Counted from the stretch's first letter, positions 42,631 through 51,605 are shown. The stretch is 64,000 bases of DNA from Amycolatopsis bullii (GCF_014654205.1 NZ_BNAW01000038.1:1-64000); one strand, 5' to 3'. Notes: a model not told the origin generated them from the sequence alone. Numbers and translations: made by a program.

Positions 42631-44163
42631 ATGGACAGCTACGACGTGGTGATCGTCGGCGGTGGGCACAACGGCCTGGTGGCGGCCGCGTACCTGGCGC
42701 GGGCGGGCCGGTCGGTGCTCGTGCTCGAACGGCGGGGTGAGACCGGTGGCGCCGCCGTCTCGTTCCGGGCGTTCGAGGGCGTGGACGTCCGGCTTTCGCG
42801 CTACTCGTACCTGGTCAGCCTGCTGCCGAAGAAGATCGTGGCCGACCTCGGCCTCGACGTGGAGCTGCGACGGCGCCGGATGTCGTCCTACACCCCGTCG
42901 GGCGGCATCGGTCTCCTTGTCGACAACGACGACGCCGTCCGGACGGCGTCGTCGTTCCGGGCGGTCACCGGGTCCACTTCGGACTTCTCGGCCTGGCAAC
43001 GGTTCTACGAGCTGACCGGGCGCGTCGCCGGGCGCGCGTTCGGCACGCTCACCGAACCACTGCTGTCCGAAGTGGACTTCCGCGAACGCGTCGGCGACGC
43101 CGAGGCGTGGTCCGTGCTGTTCGAACGGCCGATCGGCGAAGCGCTCACCTCGTGGTTCGGCCACGACACGGTGCGCGGCGTGGTGCTCACCGACGCGCTG
43201 ATCGGCACGTTCGCCCCGGCGGACGGCGAGGACCTGCGGCAGAACCGGTGCCTGCTCTACCACGTGATCGGCAACGGCACCGGCGACTGGGACGTCCCGG
43301 TCGGCGGCATGGGCGCGGTCACCCGTTCGCTCGCGGCGGTCGCCGCCGCGGCGGGCGCGCGCCTGACGACCGGCGCGGAAGTGCTCGCGATCGACCCGGA
43401 CGGCGAGGTGCGTTACCGGCGTGACGACACCGAATTCGTCGTCCGGGGCGGGCACGTCCTGGCGAACGTCGCGCCGGCGACGCTCGCCAGGCTGCTGGGC
43501 GAGGAACCGGCGGAGCGCCCGGAAGGCGCCCAGCTGAAGGTGAACATGGTGCTGACGCGGCTGCCGAGGCTGCGGGACCCGGCCGTCGATCCGGCCGACG
43601 CGTTCGGGGGCACCTTCCACGTCAACGAGAGCTACCGGCAGCTGGAGACGGCGTACCGCGAGGCGGCGGCGGGGCGGATCCCCTCGCTGCCACCGTGCGA
43701 GATCTATTGCCACTCGTTGACCGATCCGTCGATCCTCGGCCCGGCCGAACGCTCGGCCGGCACGCACACGCTCACCCTGTTCGGCCTGCACATGCCGGCC
43801 CGCCTCTTCGAGGGGCGCAACGAAGAGGCACGCGAAGCGGCGTTGCGCGCAACGCTGGCTTCGCTGAACAGCGTGCTGGCCGAGCCGATCGAGGACTGCC
43901 TGCTGACCGCGCCGGACGGCAGGCCCTGCGTGGAGGCGAAGACCCCGCTGGACCTGGAAGCCGAGCTGGGCCTTCCGGCGGGGCACATCTTCCACCGGGA
44001 CCTGTCGTGGCCGTTCGCCGAAGATCCGGCCCAGGCCGGCCGATGGGGCGTCGAGACCGCCCACGAACGCATTCTGTTGTGTGGCGCGGGTGCCGTGAGA
44101 GGAGGTGGTGTCAGCGGCATTCCCGGCCACAACGCGGCGATGGCGGTGCTCGGCGCCGGGTGA
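42631..44163 (+). CDS. Phytoene dehydrogenase-like FAD oxidoreductase
   Basis: 510 residues. FAD motif VVIVGGGHNGLVAAAYLARAG and DGEVRYRRDD, then a C-terminal GGVSGIPGHNAAMAVLG. It belongs to the CrtI-like/amine oxidase superfamily but no carotenoid genes are near; related proteins are annotated as pyridine nucleotide-disulfide oxidoreductase domain protein 2 (PYROXD2). Ribosome site AGGAGGGG precedes the ATG. The 284-base gap before it carries no recognised gene or operator. Confidence 0.8.
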   Translation: MDSYDVVIVGGGHNGLVAAAYLARAGRSVLVLERRGETGGAAVSFRAFEGVDVRLSRYSYLVSLLPKKIVADLGLDVELRRRRMSSYTPSGGIGLLVDNDDAVRTASSFRAVTGSTSDFSAWQRFYELTGRVAGRAFGTLTEPLLSEVDFRERVGDAEAWSVLFERPIGEALTSWFGHDTVRGVVLTDALIGTFAPADGEDLRQNRCLLYHVIGNGTGDWDVPVGGMGAVTRSLAAVAAAAGARLTTGAEVLAIDPDGEVRYRRDDTEFVVRGGHVLANVAPATLARLLGEEPAERPEGAQLKVNMVLTRLPRLRDPAVDPADAFGGTFHVNESYRQLETAYREAAAGRIPSLPPCEIYCHSLTDPSILGPAERSAGTHTLTLFGLHMPARLFEGRNEEAREAALRATLASLNSVLAEPIEDCLLTAPDGRPCVEAKTPLDLEAELGLPAGHIFHRDLSWPFAEDPAQAGRWGVETAHERILLCGAGAVRGGGVSGIPGHNAAMAVLGAG

Positions 44164-44169
44164 ACCGGG

Positions 44170-45054
44170 TCAGGCGTCGTGTTCGGTGCACAGACACGCG
44201 ACGCCCGGCTCGATCCACTCCCGGCCGGCCCAGTCCGGGTGGCGTTCGAGGAGCAGCGCGCGGACTTCGGCGGTGATTTCGTCCACGCCCATCGCCGAAT
44301 CCCGGCGTCGCCAGGTCTCGTCCCGCAGTTCTCGCAGGTAGGCACGGACGTCGGTGAGCACCGCCCCGCCGCCGACCTCTCCGTGCCCGGGAACCACCAC
44401 CCGGTGCCCGGCGGCGATCAGCCGGTCCAGGACGGCGAGCCAGCCCACGCCCGAGACGTCCGTGTCGTGCGGCGGGAACCATGGGAAGATGGCGAACTGC
44501 CCGGTCTCGGCCAGGTCGCCGGTGAACAGCACGCCGGCGTCCGGCACCTCGACGACCTGGTCGCCCGCGGTGTGCCCGCGGCCGGTCGGGCGCAGCCGGA
44601 CGGTCCGGCCGCCGAGGTCGAGCGTGTGCTCGTCGTAGACCAGGTCGGGGGTGGGCACGCGGACGCCGTCGAGGCGGCGGGCGATCGTCTCGCCCAGGCC
44701 GCGGAACATCTCCAGGTAGCCCGGGCCCTTGGCGGCGAGGTCTTCGGCCTGGCCGCGGTTGACCAGGTAGGTGGCCTCGCCGGCGAACACCTGCGCGCCG
44801 AACGCGTGCTCCGGGTGGAAGTGCGTCGTGGTCAGGTACAGGCGCCGGCCCTTCGCCACTTCGCGGGCGAAGGCGAGGACCTGCGCCGCGTTGGCGGTGC
44901 CGATGCCCGTGTCGACGACGAGGACGGCCTCCGTGCCGCCGACGACACCGATGTTGGGCACCAGGTCGACGTGGTCGTTCGGGATCACCAGCAGGTCGGG
45001 GGCGATCTCCCGGGCGCCGGAGACGCGCACCGCGGGATCGGTCAGCTCGGTCAT
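44170..45054 (-). CDS. Metallo-beta-lactamase-fold hydrolase
   Basis: 294 residues. The metal motif is TTHFHPEHAFG (HxHxxH form), with GRGHTAGDQ, FTGDLAE and VVPGHGEV supplying the other ligands. Substrate unknown. It is divergent from the LysR gene, 82 bases between start codons, and convergent with the CrtI-like gene with 6 bases between stop codons. The LysR protein is its likely controller. Confidence 0.85.
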   Translation of the reverse strand: MTELTDPAVRVSGAREIAPDLLVIPNDHVDLVPNIGVVGGTEAVLVVDTGIGTANAAQVLAFAREVAKGRRLYLTTTHFHPEHAFGAQVFAGEATYLVNRGQAEDLAAKGPGYLEMFRGLGETIARRLDGVRVPTPDLVYDEHTLDLGGRTVRLRPTGRGHTAGDQVVEVPDAGVLFTGDLAETGQFAIFPWFPPHDTDVSGVGWLAVLDRLIAAGHRVVVPGHGEVGGGAVLTDVRAYLRELRDETWRRRDSAMGVDEITAEVRALLLERHPDWAGREWIEPGVACLCTEHDA

Positions 45055-45136
45055 GCCCCGATTCCACCGCCACCCGTGCACCGTCGTCCAAGACCGGTTC
45101 GGTGGTGCCGATACCGGGCGCCTATCGTCGCCGGTC

Positions 45137-45982
45137 ATGGAGCTGCGCACGCTGCGGTACTTCGTCGCGGTCGCCGAAGAACTCCACTTCGGCCGGGCCG
45201 CTGCGCGGCTGCACATGAGCCAGCCGCCGCTGAGCCGCGCGATCAAGCAGCTGGAAACCGACGTCGGGGCGGTCCTGTTGCTGCGGTCCGCCGCGGGCGT
45301 CACGCTCACCCCGGCCGGGACGGCGCTGCTGGCCGAGGCGCGGGCCCTGCTCGAACAGGCCGACCAGGCCCGCGTGCGCGTCGCCACGGCGGCGGGCGCG
45401 CCGGTCCTCACCGTCGGCATCCTCGGCGACGGCGCGGACCCGGCCGCGAACCGCCTCGCCGACGCCTACCGGCGGCAGCACCCGGACGTCGAGGTCCGCG
45501 TCCGCGACACCGACCTCACCGACCCCACCTGCGGCCTGCGGGCCGGGCTGGTCGACGTCGCGCTGACCCGCGGGCCCTTCGACCAGACCGGCCTGACTGT
45601 GCAGGAGCTGCGGGCCGACCCGGTGGGCGCGGTGCTGCGCGCCGACGACCCCCTCGCCGGCCGCGACCGGCTCACGCTCGCCGACCTGGCCGGACGGCGC
45701 TGGTTCCGGTTCCCGGACGGCACCGACCCGGTCTGGCAGGCGTACTGGCACGGCGGCGAACCCCGCGAAGGGCCGGTGGTGCGGGCGGTGCAGGAGTGCC
45801 TGCAGGCCGTGCTGTGGAACGGCACGGTCGGGCTGATGCCGCTCGGGCACCGGCCGCCGGGGGAGCTGGTGGTGCTGCCGCTGGCCGATCTGGCGCCGAG
45901 CCCGGTGGTGGTCGCCTGGAAGGACGCCGGGCCGCTGGTCCGGTCGTTCGCGCGGCTCGCGGTGGGCGCGTACCGGGCCTGA
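45137..45982 (+). CDS. LysR family transcriptional regulator
   Basis: 281 residues. LRYFVAVAEELHFGRAAARLHMSQPPLSRAIKQLE is the winged HTH. The effector domain follows and ends ARLAVGAYRA. TATCGT stands eight bases before the ATG. Its last codons and stop are the first unit of a tandem array that extends into the intergenic gap. Confidence 0.88.
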   Translation: MELRTLRYFVAVAEELHFGRAAARLHMSQPPLSRAIKQLETDVGAVLLLRSAAGVTLTPAGTALLAEARALLEQADQARVRVATAAGAPVLTVGILGDGADPAANRLADAYRRQHPDVEVRVRDTDLTDPTCGLRAGLVDVALTRGPFDQTGLTVQELRADPVGAVLRADDPLAGRDRLTLADLAGRRWFRFPDGTDPVWQAYWHGGEPREGPVVRAVQECLQAVLWNGTVGLMPLGHRPPGELVVLPLADLAPSPVVVAWKDAGPLVRSFARLAVGAYRA

Positions 45983-46226
45983 GCCCCCGGCGCCGGACTT
46001 CGGGTCGCGCGGCTCGCGGCGGGCGCCTGTCGAGCCTGAGTCTCGGCGCGGGACTGCAGGTTGCGCGGCTCGCGGCGGCTGCGTACCGGGCTTGAGCCTC
46101 GGCGCGGGACTGCAGGTTGCGCGGCTCGCGGCGGCTGCGTACCGGGCCTGAGCCCCGGCGCCGGACCTCAGGCGGCTCGCGGTGGCCGCCTACCGGGCCT
46201 GAGCCCCCGGCGCCGGACCTCAGGCC
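45950..46226. repeat. Tandem array of the LysR gene 3' end (about 56-bp units)
   Basis: Units start at 45950, 46007, 46063, 46119 and about 46170 with periods of 57, 56, 56 and about 51. Each begins GCGCGGCTCGCGG, carries the codons for ARLA-(V/A)-x-A-(Y/C)-RA plus a stop, and then GGCGCGGGACT or GGCGCCGGAC. The array runs from inside the LysR gene to the stop codon of the convergent HxlR gene. All five copies keep the stop at the same relative place. Confidence 0.9.
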
Positions 46227-46891
46227 GTGCGGTCGCGCGGCGACGGCAGCCGGAACAAGCCCTGGAGCCGGCGCAGCGCCGTGCGGTCGCCGGAGGTTGT
46301 GGCGGCGCCGGTCTCGATCGCCTTTGCCAGCGTCAGGGTTCCGCCGGTCACTTCGAGGAACGCCGCCTCGCCGATCGTGATGGTGGCGTCGGGATGCTGG
46401 GCCGGGCCGTGGAGCGCCTCGATCGTCCCGTGGTCGACGCGGGCGTGGAACACCTCGTCGCCGATACGGAATTCGTACACCGCGCGCAGGTCGCCGGCGG
46501 CCTCGGCGTCGAAGCACGCCCGCAGCCCGAGCACGGCCCAGCCGGGGTGGAACGTCTCGGTCTCGCGGCGTTCGCCCATCGCCCACTTCAGGCCCCACCG
46601 CGCCAGGGCCAGCACCGCCGGCCCGAGCTCTTCACCGGCTTCGGTGAGCGCGTACGCCGGGGTCCGGGCCGGCGGCGGCAGCGTGACCTTGCGCGCCAGC
46701 CCGTCGCGTTCCAGGTGCTTGAGGCGGGCGGCGAGCAGTCCGGTGCCGAGGCCGCGGAGGCTCGCCTGCAGGTCGCCGAAGCGCTTGGGTCCGGTCAGCA
46801 GTTCGCGGATCAGCAGCAGTGTCCAGCGTTCGCCGACGAGGTCGAGCGTGCGCGCGGTCGCGCAGTACTGGTTGTACGTCCGCTGGTCCAC
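46220..46891 (-). CDS. HxlR family regulator with SCP2-like C-terminal domain
   Basis: 223 residues. HxlR winged HTH with the N-terminal Cys (CATARTLDLVGERWTLLLIRELL, then RFGDLQASLRGLGTGLLAARLKHLE). The C-terminal ~100 residues (GDEVFHARVDHGTIEALHGPAQ) are an SCP2-like lipid-binding fold. It may sense a redox or hydrophobic ligand. TAAAGT lies six bases before the GTG, so it is leaderless. Two ACTTC/GCTTC operators lie upstream of it and of the hydrolase. Confidence 0.85.
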   Translation of the reverse strand: MDQRTYNQYCATARTLDLVGERWTLLLIRELLTGPKRFGDLQASLRGLGTGLLAARLKHLERDGLARKVTLPPPARTPAYALTEAGEELGPAVLALARWGLKWAMGERRETETFHPGWAVLGLRACFDAEAAGDLRAVYEFRIGDEVFHARVDHGTIEALHGPAQHPDATITIGEAAFLEVTGGTLTLAKAIETGAATTSGDRTALRRLQGLFRLPSPRDRTA

Positions 46892-46908
46892 CTCACCACT
46901 TTAGAACC

Positions 46909-47568
46909 TCACGCTTCCGCTTCTTGAAGCAGCAGGCGGGCGAGTGGCTCGGGGTGGGTGAGCATGACGTCGTGCGGCGCGTCCAGCGGGATTGTCCGGT
47001 AGCCGACGGCCTCGCCGAACTCCTCGAACGCGTAGGTCTTCGGCCGGCACCAGACGGCCGTGCCCGGAATCCGGTCGACGGCCCCGCTCAGCCGGGTGGC
47101 CTCGGTGAACGAGCGCAGGGACTGCGGGACCAGCCGCGGCGCCAGCCAGGCCACGTCTTCCGGATCGGTGACGCCGTAGGCCGCCGGGGGTGGCGCGGGA
47201 ATCGCCGAGCCGCCCCCGGCCGCGCCGAGGAGGGCCTGCACGGTGGTCTCGGGCGCGAGGCCGAACATGCTGCTGCCGTCGGGACCGGCCCAGCCGTCGA
47301 CGAGGACAACGCGCCCGACGGTGTCCGGGCGGGTGTCGGCCGCTTCGCGGACGACCAGACCCGCGTAGCTGTGCCCGACCAGCACGACGTCGTCGTCGCG
47401 GAGGGTGTCCAGCGCGGCGACAACGGCTTCGGCGTGGTCGTGGAGGCCGTCGGACGCGCCGAGTTCCGGGGTCAGCGTGCGCGCCCCGGCGGCGTGCAGC
47501 AGCGGGACGAGCCGGTCCCAGGCCCACGGGCCGTGCCAGGCGCCGTGGACGAGAACGAACGTGGTCAT
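46909..47568 (-). CDS. Alpha/beta hydrolase (pyrethroid/EstC-like)
   Basis: 219 residues. FVLVHGAWHGPWAWDRLVP, nucleophile Ser67 in GHSYAGLVV, and the C-terminal His in DAPHDVMLTHPE are as in the EstC/hydroxynitrile-lyase-like group. Substrate unknown. The HxlR gene follows after 17 bases, so both form one unit with two operators. Confidence 0.85.
   Translation of the reverse strand: MTTFVLVHGAWHGPWAWDRLVPLLHAAGARTLTPELGASDGLHDHAEAVVAALDTLRDDDVVLVGHSYAGLVVREAADTRPDTVGRVVLVDGWAGPDGSSMFGLAPETTVQALLGAAGGGSAIPAPPPAAYGVTDPEDVAWLAPRLVPQSLRSFTEATRLSGAVDRIPGTAVWCRPKTYAFEEFGEAVGYRTIPLDAPHDVMLTHPEPLARLLLQEAEA
46913..46930. promoter_or_regulatory. Possible second HxlR operator
   Basis: GCTTC, eight bases, GAAGC. 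It has the spacing of the operator at 47589-47606 and lies 22-39 bases before the HxlR start, over its presumed -35, within the last codons of the hydrolase gene. Confidence 0.45.
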
Positions 47569-47588
47569 GGCGGAAGGCTAGCGCATCG

Positions 47589-47606
47589 ACTTCCTGTTTT
47601 TGAAGT
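47589..47606. promoter_or_regulatory. HxlR-type operator before the hydrolase
   Basis: ACTTC, eight bases, GAAGT: the palindrome shape known for HxlR proteins. It stands 21 bases upstream of the hydrolase ATG, covering its promoter. Confidence 0.6.
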
Positions 47607-47630
47607 AGCAAGTTCTCCTTCGAGAAGGGG

Positions 47631-48185
47631 TCAGACCACCGGCGGGCGGCGGACGTCGTAGAGGTCCCAGTCCAGCTGCCAGAAACTGTCGATGCCGTGC
47701 TCGCGGATGTACTTCCGCTCGGTGTCGTGCACCGGGTAGCAGCCCGCGATGCTGATCGGGGCGCCGCCGACGTCGATCAGCGTGTACTGGTGCGCGTCGA
47801 GGCCCGCCGGCGCCGAAACGGCGAACGCCGTCATCGACGACTCCGGCGCGATCGGCTGGCCGAAGTCGATGGTGTCGCCGTAGACGAACGGGCACGTGCC
47901 GCGCAGCTGCTCGGCCAGGTAACCGATGGCCAGCGCCCAGACCGGGTCGTCGGACCGGACGCTGATCCACAGCTCCGGCCGCACCCCGTGCCAGTCCGGG
48001 TGGTCGGCCAGGGAAAGCCCGTAGGTCGCGCCGGTCAGGTAGCGCGGCTCGGGTTCGTCGGCGTAGACGACCGCGATGACGTCGTCGAGCCCGGGCTGCG
48101 TCGACGGGATGGGCTGCAGCCGGGGCGCGGCGGACCCGGTCAGGGTGTCGAGATGGGCGAGATACCGCTCGGCACGGCTCGGCAT
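47631..48185 (-). CDS. Suppressor-of-fused (SUFU) domain protein
   Basis: 184 residues: RAERYLAHLDTLTGSAAPRL, IAVVYADEPEPRYLTGATYGLS, GVRPELWISVRSDD and MTAFAVSAPAGLDAHQY fit the bacterial SUFU fold. In bacteria such domains occur as immunity proteins in polymorphic toxin systems or as lone genes. No toxin is adjacent here. The start at 48185 is chosen because TATGCT lies seven bases before it; an earlier ATG at 48197 would fall on that -10. Confidence 0.75.
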   Translation of the reverse strand: MPSRAERYLAHLDTLTGSAAPRLQPIPSTQPGLDDVIAVVYADEPEPRYLTGATYGLSLADHPDWHGVRPELWISVRSDDPVWALAIGYLAEQLRGTCPFVYGDTIDFGQPIAPESSMTAFAVSAPAGLDAHQYTLIDVGGAPISIAGCYPVHDTERKYIREHGIDSFWQLDWDLYDVRRPPVV

Positions 48186-48267
48186 GGCGCGCAGCATACG
48201 ACCGGCCGGGCGCCGGCGTGGATCATCTCGCTGGCCGCGGCGCGGCAAGATCGGGCAGGGTGGGGGA

Positions 48268-49341
48268 ATGCGAGTGCTCGTGATCGGCAGCGGAATCGGC
48301 GGCGCGGCGACGGCCTGGCACCTCGCGGGCCGCGGCGCGGAAGTGATCGTGGCCGACGCGGCCCGCCCGGGGACGGCGACCGAAGCCGGCGCCGGCATCG
48401 TCAGCCCGTGGACATCGCAGTGGGACGACGCGCTGTACCCGCTCGCGGCGGCGGCCGCCCGGTACTACCGGGAGTTCACCGCGGAGCTGGAAGGTTCGTC
48501 GTTCGAGGTGGTCGGCGGCATGGTGGTTTCGGCCGACGACGCGGAACTGGCCGAGGCACACGAGCGGCTGACGTCCCGGGCGGCGGACGCGCCCGAGATC
48601 GGCGAGGTCCGGCGCCTCGACCCGGCGCAGGCCCGCGAGCTGTTCCCGGCACTGGCGCCCGGGCTGGGCGCGGTGCACTTCGCGGGCGCCGGCCGCGTCG
48701 ACGGCCACCTGCTGCGCCGTGCCCTGTTGGCGGCCGCCGAGCGCCGGGGCGCGAAGTTCGCCGAGGGCGAGGTCGCCTTCCGCGCGGACGGCACGGTCGC
48801 GGGCCCGGACGGTCCCCTGGAAGCGGACAGCGTGGTGGTGGCGGCCGGCGCGTGGAGCCGCGAACTGCTGGCCCCGCTGGGCATCGACCTGCCGGTGACG
48901 CCGCACCGCGGCCAGATCAGCCACTTCGACCTGCCGGGCACGGAGACGGCGGCGTGGCCGGTGGTCCTGCCGCGGCCCGGCAGCCACTACCTCCTGGCCT
49001 TCGGTGGCGGCCGGGTGGTGGCGGGCGCGACGCGCGAGGCGGACGCGGGCTTCGACTACCGCGTCACGGCGGCTGGGCAGCGTGAGGTGCTGGACAACGC
49101 GCTGGCGGTGGCACCGGGCCTGGCGGACGCCACCCTCGCGGAGACCCGGGTCGGCTTCCGCCCGGGCACACCGGACGGTCTCCCGGTGCTGGGTTCGATC
49201 AGGCCGGGCTTGGCGGTGTCGACGGGCTTCGGCGCGGGCGGGCTGACGAACGCGCCCTTCGCGGGAAAGCTGGTCGCGGCGGTGGCGCTGGGGGAGGACC
49301 CGGGCTTCGACCTGAGCCCGTTCGCCCCGGACCGGTTCTGA
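48268..49341 (+). CDS. FAD-dependent amine/amino-acid oxidase (DAO family)
   Basis: 357 residues. FAD loop VLVIGSGIGGAATAWHLAGRG, TEAGAGIVSPW, VVVAAGAWSRELLAPLG, and the C-terminal GFRPGTPDGLPVLG then TGFGAGGLTNAPFAGKL, all typical of D-amino-acid/glycine oxidases. The substrate cannot be assigned. CAGGGT lies six bases before the ATG. Confidence 0.87.
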   Translation: MRVLVIGSGIGGAATAWHLAGRGAEVIVADAARPGTATEAGAGIVSPWTSQWDDALYPLAAAAARYYREFTAELEGSSFEVVGGMVVSADDAELAEAHERLTSRAADAPEIGEVRRLDPAQARELFPALAPGLGAVHFAGAGRVDGHLLRRALLAAAERRGAKFAEGEVAFRADGTVAGPDGPLEADSVVVAAGAWSRELLAPLGIDLPVTPHRGQISHFDLPGTETAAWPVVLPRPGSHYLLAFGGGRVVAGATREADAGFDYRVTAAGQREVLDNALAVAPGLADATLAETRVGFRPGTPDGLPVLGSIRPGLAVSTGFGAGGLTNAPFAGKLVAAVALGEDPGFDLSPFAPDRF

Positions 49342-49358
49342 CGGAGTCCCGGCCCTCG

Positions 49359-49754
49359 CTAGCGGTCGTGGTGGCAGACGGCTTCCAGCTTGAGGCCGAA
49401 CGGGTCGAGCCAGAACAGCGCGAAGTAGGGCGGCGGGTACTGCGGGAAGTCCTGCGGCTCGTGCAGCACCGCGTCCCCGGTCGAGCGGACGTGGTCGTGC
49501 ACGGCGTGGACGGCCGCGCGGGTCTTGACCATGAACGCCAGGTGCTGCAGCCCCGTCCGTTCCGCGCGGTGGACACCGCCGTCGGTCGCCGGGTAGAAGA
49601 ACAGGAACGTGCCCGGCTTGCCGCCCGCAGGCCGGTACGCGAACTGGTCGCCGGCGCTCAGGAACGGCTCGAAGCCGACCAGCGGCATCAGAGCGTCGTA
49701 GTACCGCTTGGCCGCGCCGAGGTCCGGCACGTTGATCCCCAGGTGACCGAGCAC
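49359..49754 (-). CDS. VOC family dioxygenase/glyoxalase-like protein
   Basis: 131 residues with the two VOC motifs (LGHLGINVPDLGAAKRYYDA; YFALFWLDPFGLKLEAV). The Glu and His candidates for metal are near the ends of the strands. Function unknown. GTG start with TAAGGT six bases upstream, so leaderless. Confidence 0.82.
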   Translation of the reverse strand: MLGHLGINVPDLGAAKRYYDALMPLVGFEPFLSAGDQFAYRPAGGKPGTFLFFYPATDGGVHRAERTGLQHLAFMVKTRAAVHAVHDHVRSTGDAVLHEPQDFPQYPPPYFALFWLDPFGLKLEAVCHHDR

Positions 49755-49782
49755 ACCCCGACCTTAACCGGCCTCCGGCCCG

Positions 49783-50529
49783 TCAGCCCTCGGTGACCAG
49801 CTCCAGCGCGTGCTCGCCGGTGCGCTCGACCACCAGGCCGGCCTTGGTGATCACCTTGGCCAACTGGTCCACAGTGGACGGCTCGGCCCGGGTGGCCGCC
49901 AGCACGTGCGCCAGCCGTCCCTTGTACGCCTTGTTGAAGTGGCTGACCGTGACGCGCTCGCCGCGGGCGTTCTCCGTCACCACGCGGACCGTCACCGCGT
50001 CCGGGCGCAGCTTCGCGAACGCCGAGTACGTCCCCGAGCGCAGGTCGACCACCAGGCCCTCCACCTCCCGCAGCACCGGCTCGAGGACCGGCTTCCACAG
50101 CCCGCGGACGGTGCCCAGCGCCGGCAGCGAGTTGCCGCCCGAGAGGCGGTACGCCGGGATCGGGTCGGTCGCCGACACCACGCCGAACAGCGACGACGTC
50201 ACCGCCAGCCGCCGGTGGGCCTTCTCCAGCCCCGCCTTCGTGAAGCTCTTCACGTCCAGCGCGTCGTACAGCACGCCGGTGTAGCGGCGCAGCGCCGGCA
50301 TCGTCGGGGACGTCCACAGCTGCGCGTTGCGCGCCACCTCGCCCGCCTGCCGCTCGGTGATGCCGAGGGCCGCGATGCTCGCGGGGACGTCGGCGGCCAG
50401 CTCGGCCAGCGCGTCGGCGAGCTTCGCGCGCGTCGAGTTCAGCTCGGGGAACGACAGCGCGTCGAGGTCGAGCGGGGCACCGCGGCCGCCGTCGGCCTTG
50501 GTCTCGGAAGGGGGGAGGAGCACCAGCAC
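49783..50529 (-). CDS. yaaA: YaaA/DUF328 peroxide-stress protein
   Basis: 248 residues. LLPPSETKADGG, the middle LSGGNSLPALG, RVTVSHFNKAYKG and the C-terminal VVERTGEHALELVTEG are YaaA-like. In E. coli YaaA lowers free iron under peroxide stress. TACGCT six bases before the GTG points to a leaderless message. Confidence 0.88.
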   Translation of the reverse strand: MLVLLPPSETKADGGRGAPLDLDALSFPELNSTRAKLADALAELAADVPASIAALGITERQAGEVARNAQLWTSPTMPALRRYTGVLYDALDVKSFTKAGLEKAHRRLAVTSSLFGVVSATDPIPAYRLSGGNSLPALGTVRGLWKPVLEPVLREVEGLVVDLRSGTYSAFAKLRPDAVTVRVVTENARGERVTVSHFNKAYKGRLAHVLAATRAEPSTVDQLAKVITKAGLVVERTGEHALELVTEG

Positions 50530-50584
50530 ACCGCGAGCGTAAATCGGGGTGCACCGGCGCCGCCGTCCGGCCTAGCCTCGCGGG

Positions 50585-51550
50585 ATGGACCTGACCTGGC
50601 GCCCGCTGACCCTGGACGACGCTCCCGCCCTCGCCCGGCTCTACGCGGCGGCCGAGGAAGTCGACCGGACGGGTGAGCACTTCAGCGCGGAAGACCTCCG
50701 CGAGGAGCTGGCCGGCCCCAACGTCGACCTGGCCCGCGCCACCGTCGGCGCCTGGGCCGGCGACGACCTGGTCGGCTACGGCCTGGCCCGCCGCCGCGAC
50801 GCCGCCGAACCGGTGCACATGATCCGGATCCAGTCGGTCGTGCAGCCGGACCACCGGACCGACGCCGTCGGCACTCACCTGGTCGAGTGGTTCGCGCGCA
50901 CGAGCCGCGAGGTCCACGAGCGCGCCTTCCCGGGCGCGCCGCTCGAACTCCACCACGGCAGCCACCAGAACGAACGCTGGATCGCCGGCGTCCTCACCCG
51001 CGCGGGCTACACCCACCGCCGGACGATGGTCACCATGCGCGTCAGCCTCGCCGACCTGCCGCCACAGCCCCCGTTGCCGGACGGCATCGAGGCGGTGCCG
51101 TTCGGCTTCGAGCACGACCTCGCCGCCCTCGCCGCCCGCAACGACACCTTCGCCGGCCACTGGGGCAGCACGGTCTACGGGCCCGACGCCTGGCGCCACC
51201 TGGTCACCGGCTCGAAGGACTTCCGCCCGGACCTGTCGTTCCTCGTGCTCGACGGCGACAGTGACGGTGACAAGGTGCTGGCGTTCGTCCTCAGCCACCA
51301 CTACGCGTCCGAAACCGAGGCGACGGGCATCCGCGAGCACTACGCCACCTGGGTGGGAACCCGGGCGGTGCTGCGCGGCCGCGGCGTCGCGTCCGGGCTG
51401 CTGGGGCACACGCTCCGCGCGGCGAAGAACGCGGGATTCGACCGGTCCGCCCTCAACGTCGACGTCGACAATGCGCACCGCGCGCTGGGTGTTTACGAAC
51501 GGTGCGGATATCGCGTCGACGACGAATGGCACGTGTACGTGCTGTCCTGA
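50585..51550 (+). CDS. GNAT-fold acetyltransferase with two GNAT domains
   Basis: 321 residues: an N-terminal GNAT-like half (WRPLTLDDAPALARLYAA, VVQPDHRTDAVGTHLVEWF) and a C-terminal half (VGTRAVLRGRGVASGLLGHTL and VDNAHRALGVYERCGYRV). It resembles mycothiol-synthase-like paired GNATs, but mshD itself is not claimed. TAGCCT six bases before the ATG, leaderless. Divergent from yaaA. Confidence 0.82.
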   Translation: MDLTWRPLTLDDAPALARLYAAAEEVDRTGEHFSAEDLREELAGPNVDLARATVGAWAGDDLVGYGLARRRDAAEPVHMIRIQSVVQPDHRTDAVGTHLVEWFARTSREVHERAFPGAPLELHHGSHQNERWIAGVLTRAGYTHRRTMVTMRVSLADLPPQPPLPDGIEAVPFGFEHDLAALAARNDTFAGHWGSTVYGPDAWRHLVTGSKDFRPDLSFLVLDGDSDGDKVLAFVLSHHYASETEATGIREHYATWVGTRAVLRGRGVASGLLGHTLRAAKNAGFDRSALNVDVDNAHRALGVYERCGYRVDDEWHVYVLS

Positions 51551-51605
51551 ATGTGGGACGCCCCACCGCCGATCGGGGAATGGACGGCATTCGTACCATC
51601 ACGAC

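Noticed and set aside
46061..46927. Open frame with repeated N-terminal segments across the LysR array
   Set aside because: The repetition comes from the DNA array and the rest is antisense to the HxlR gene.
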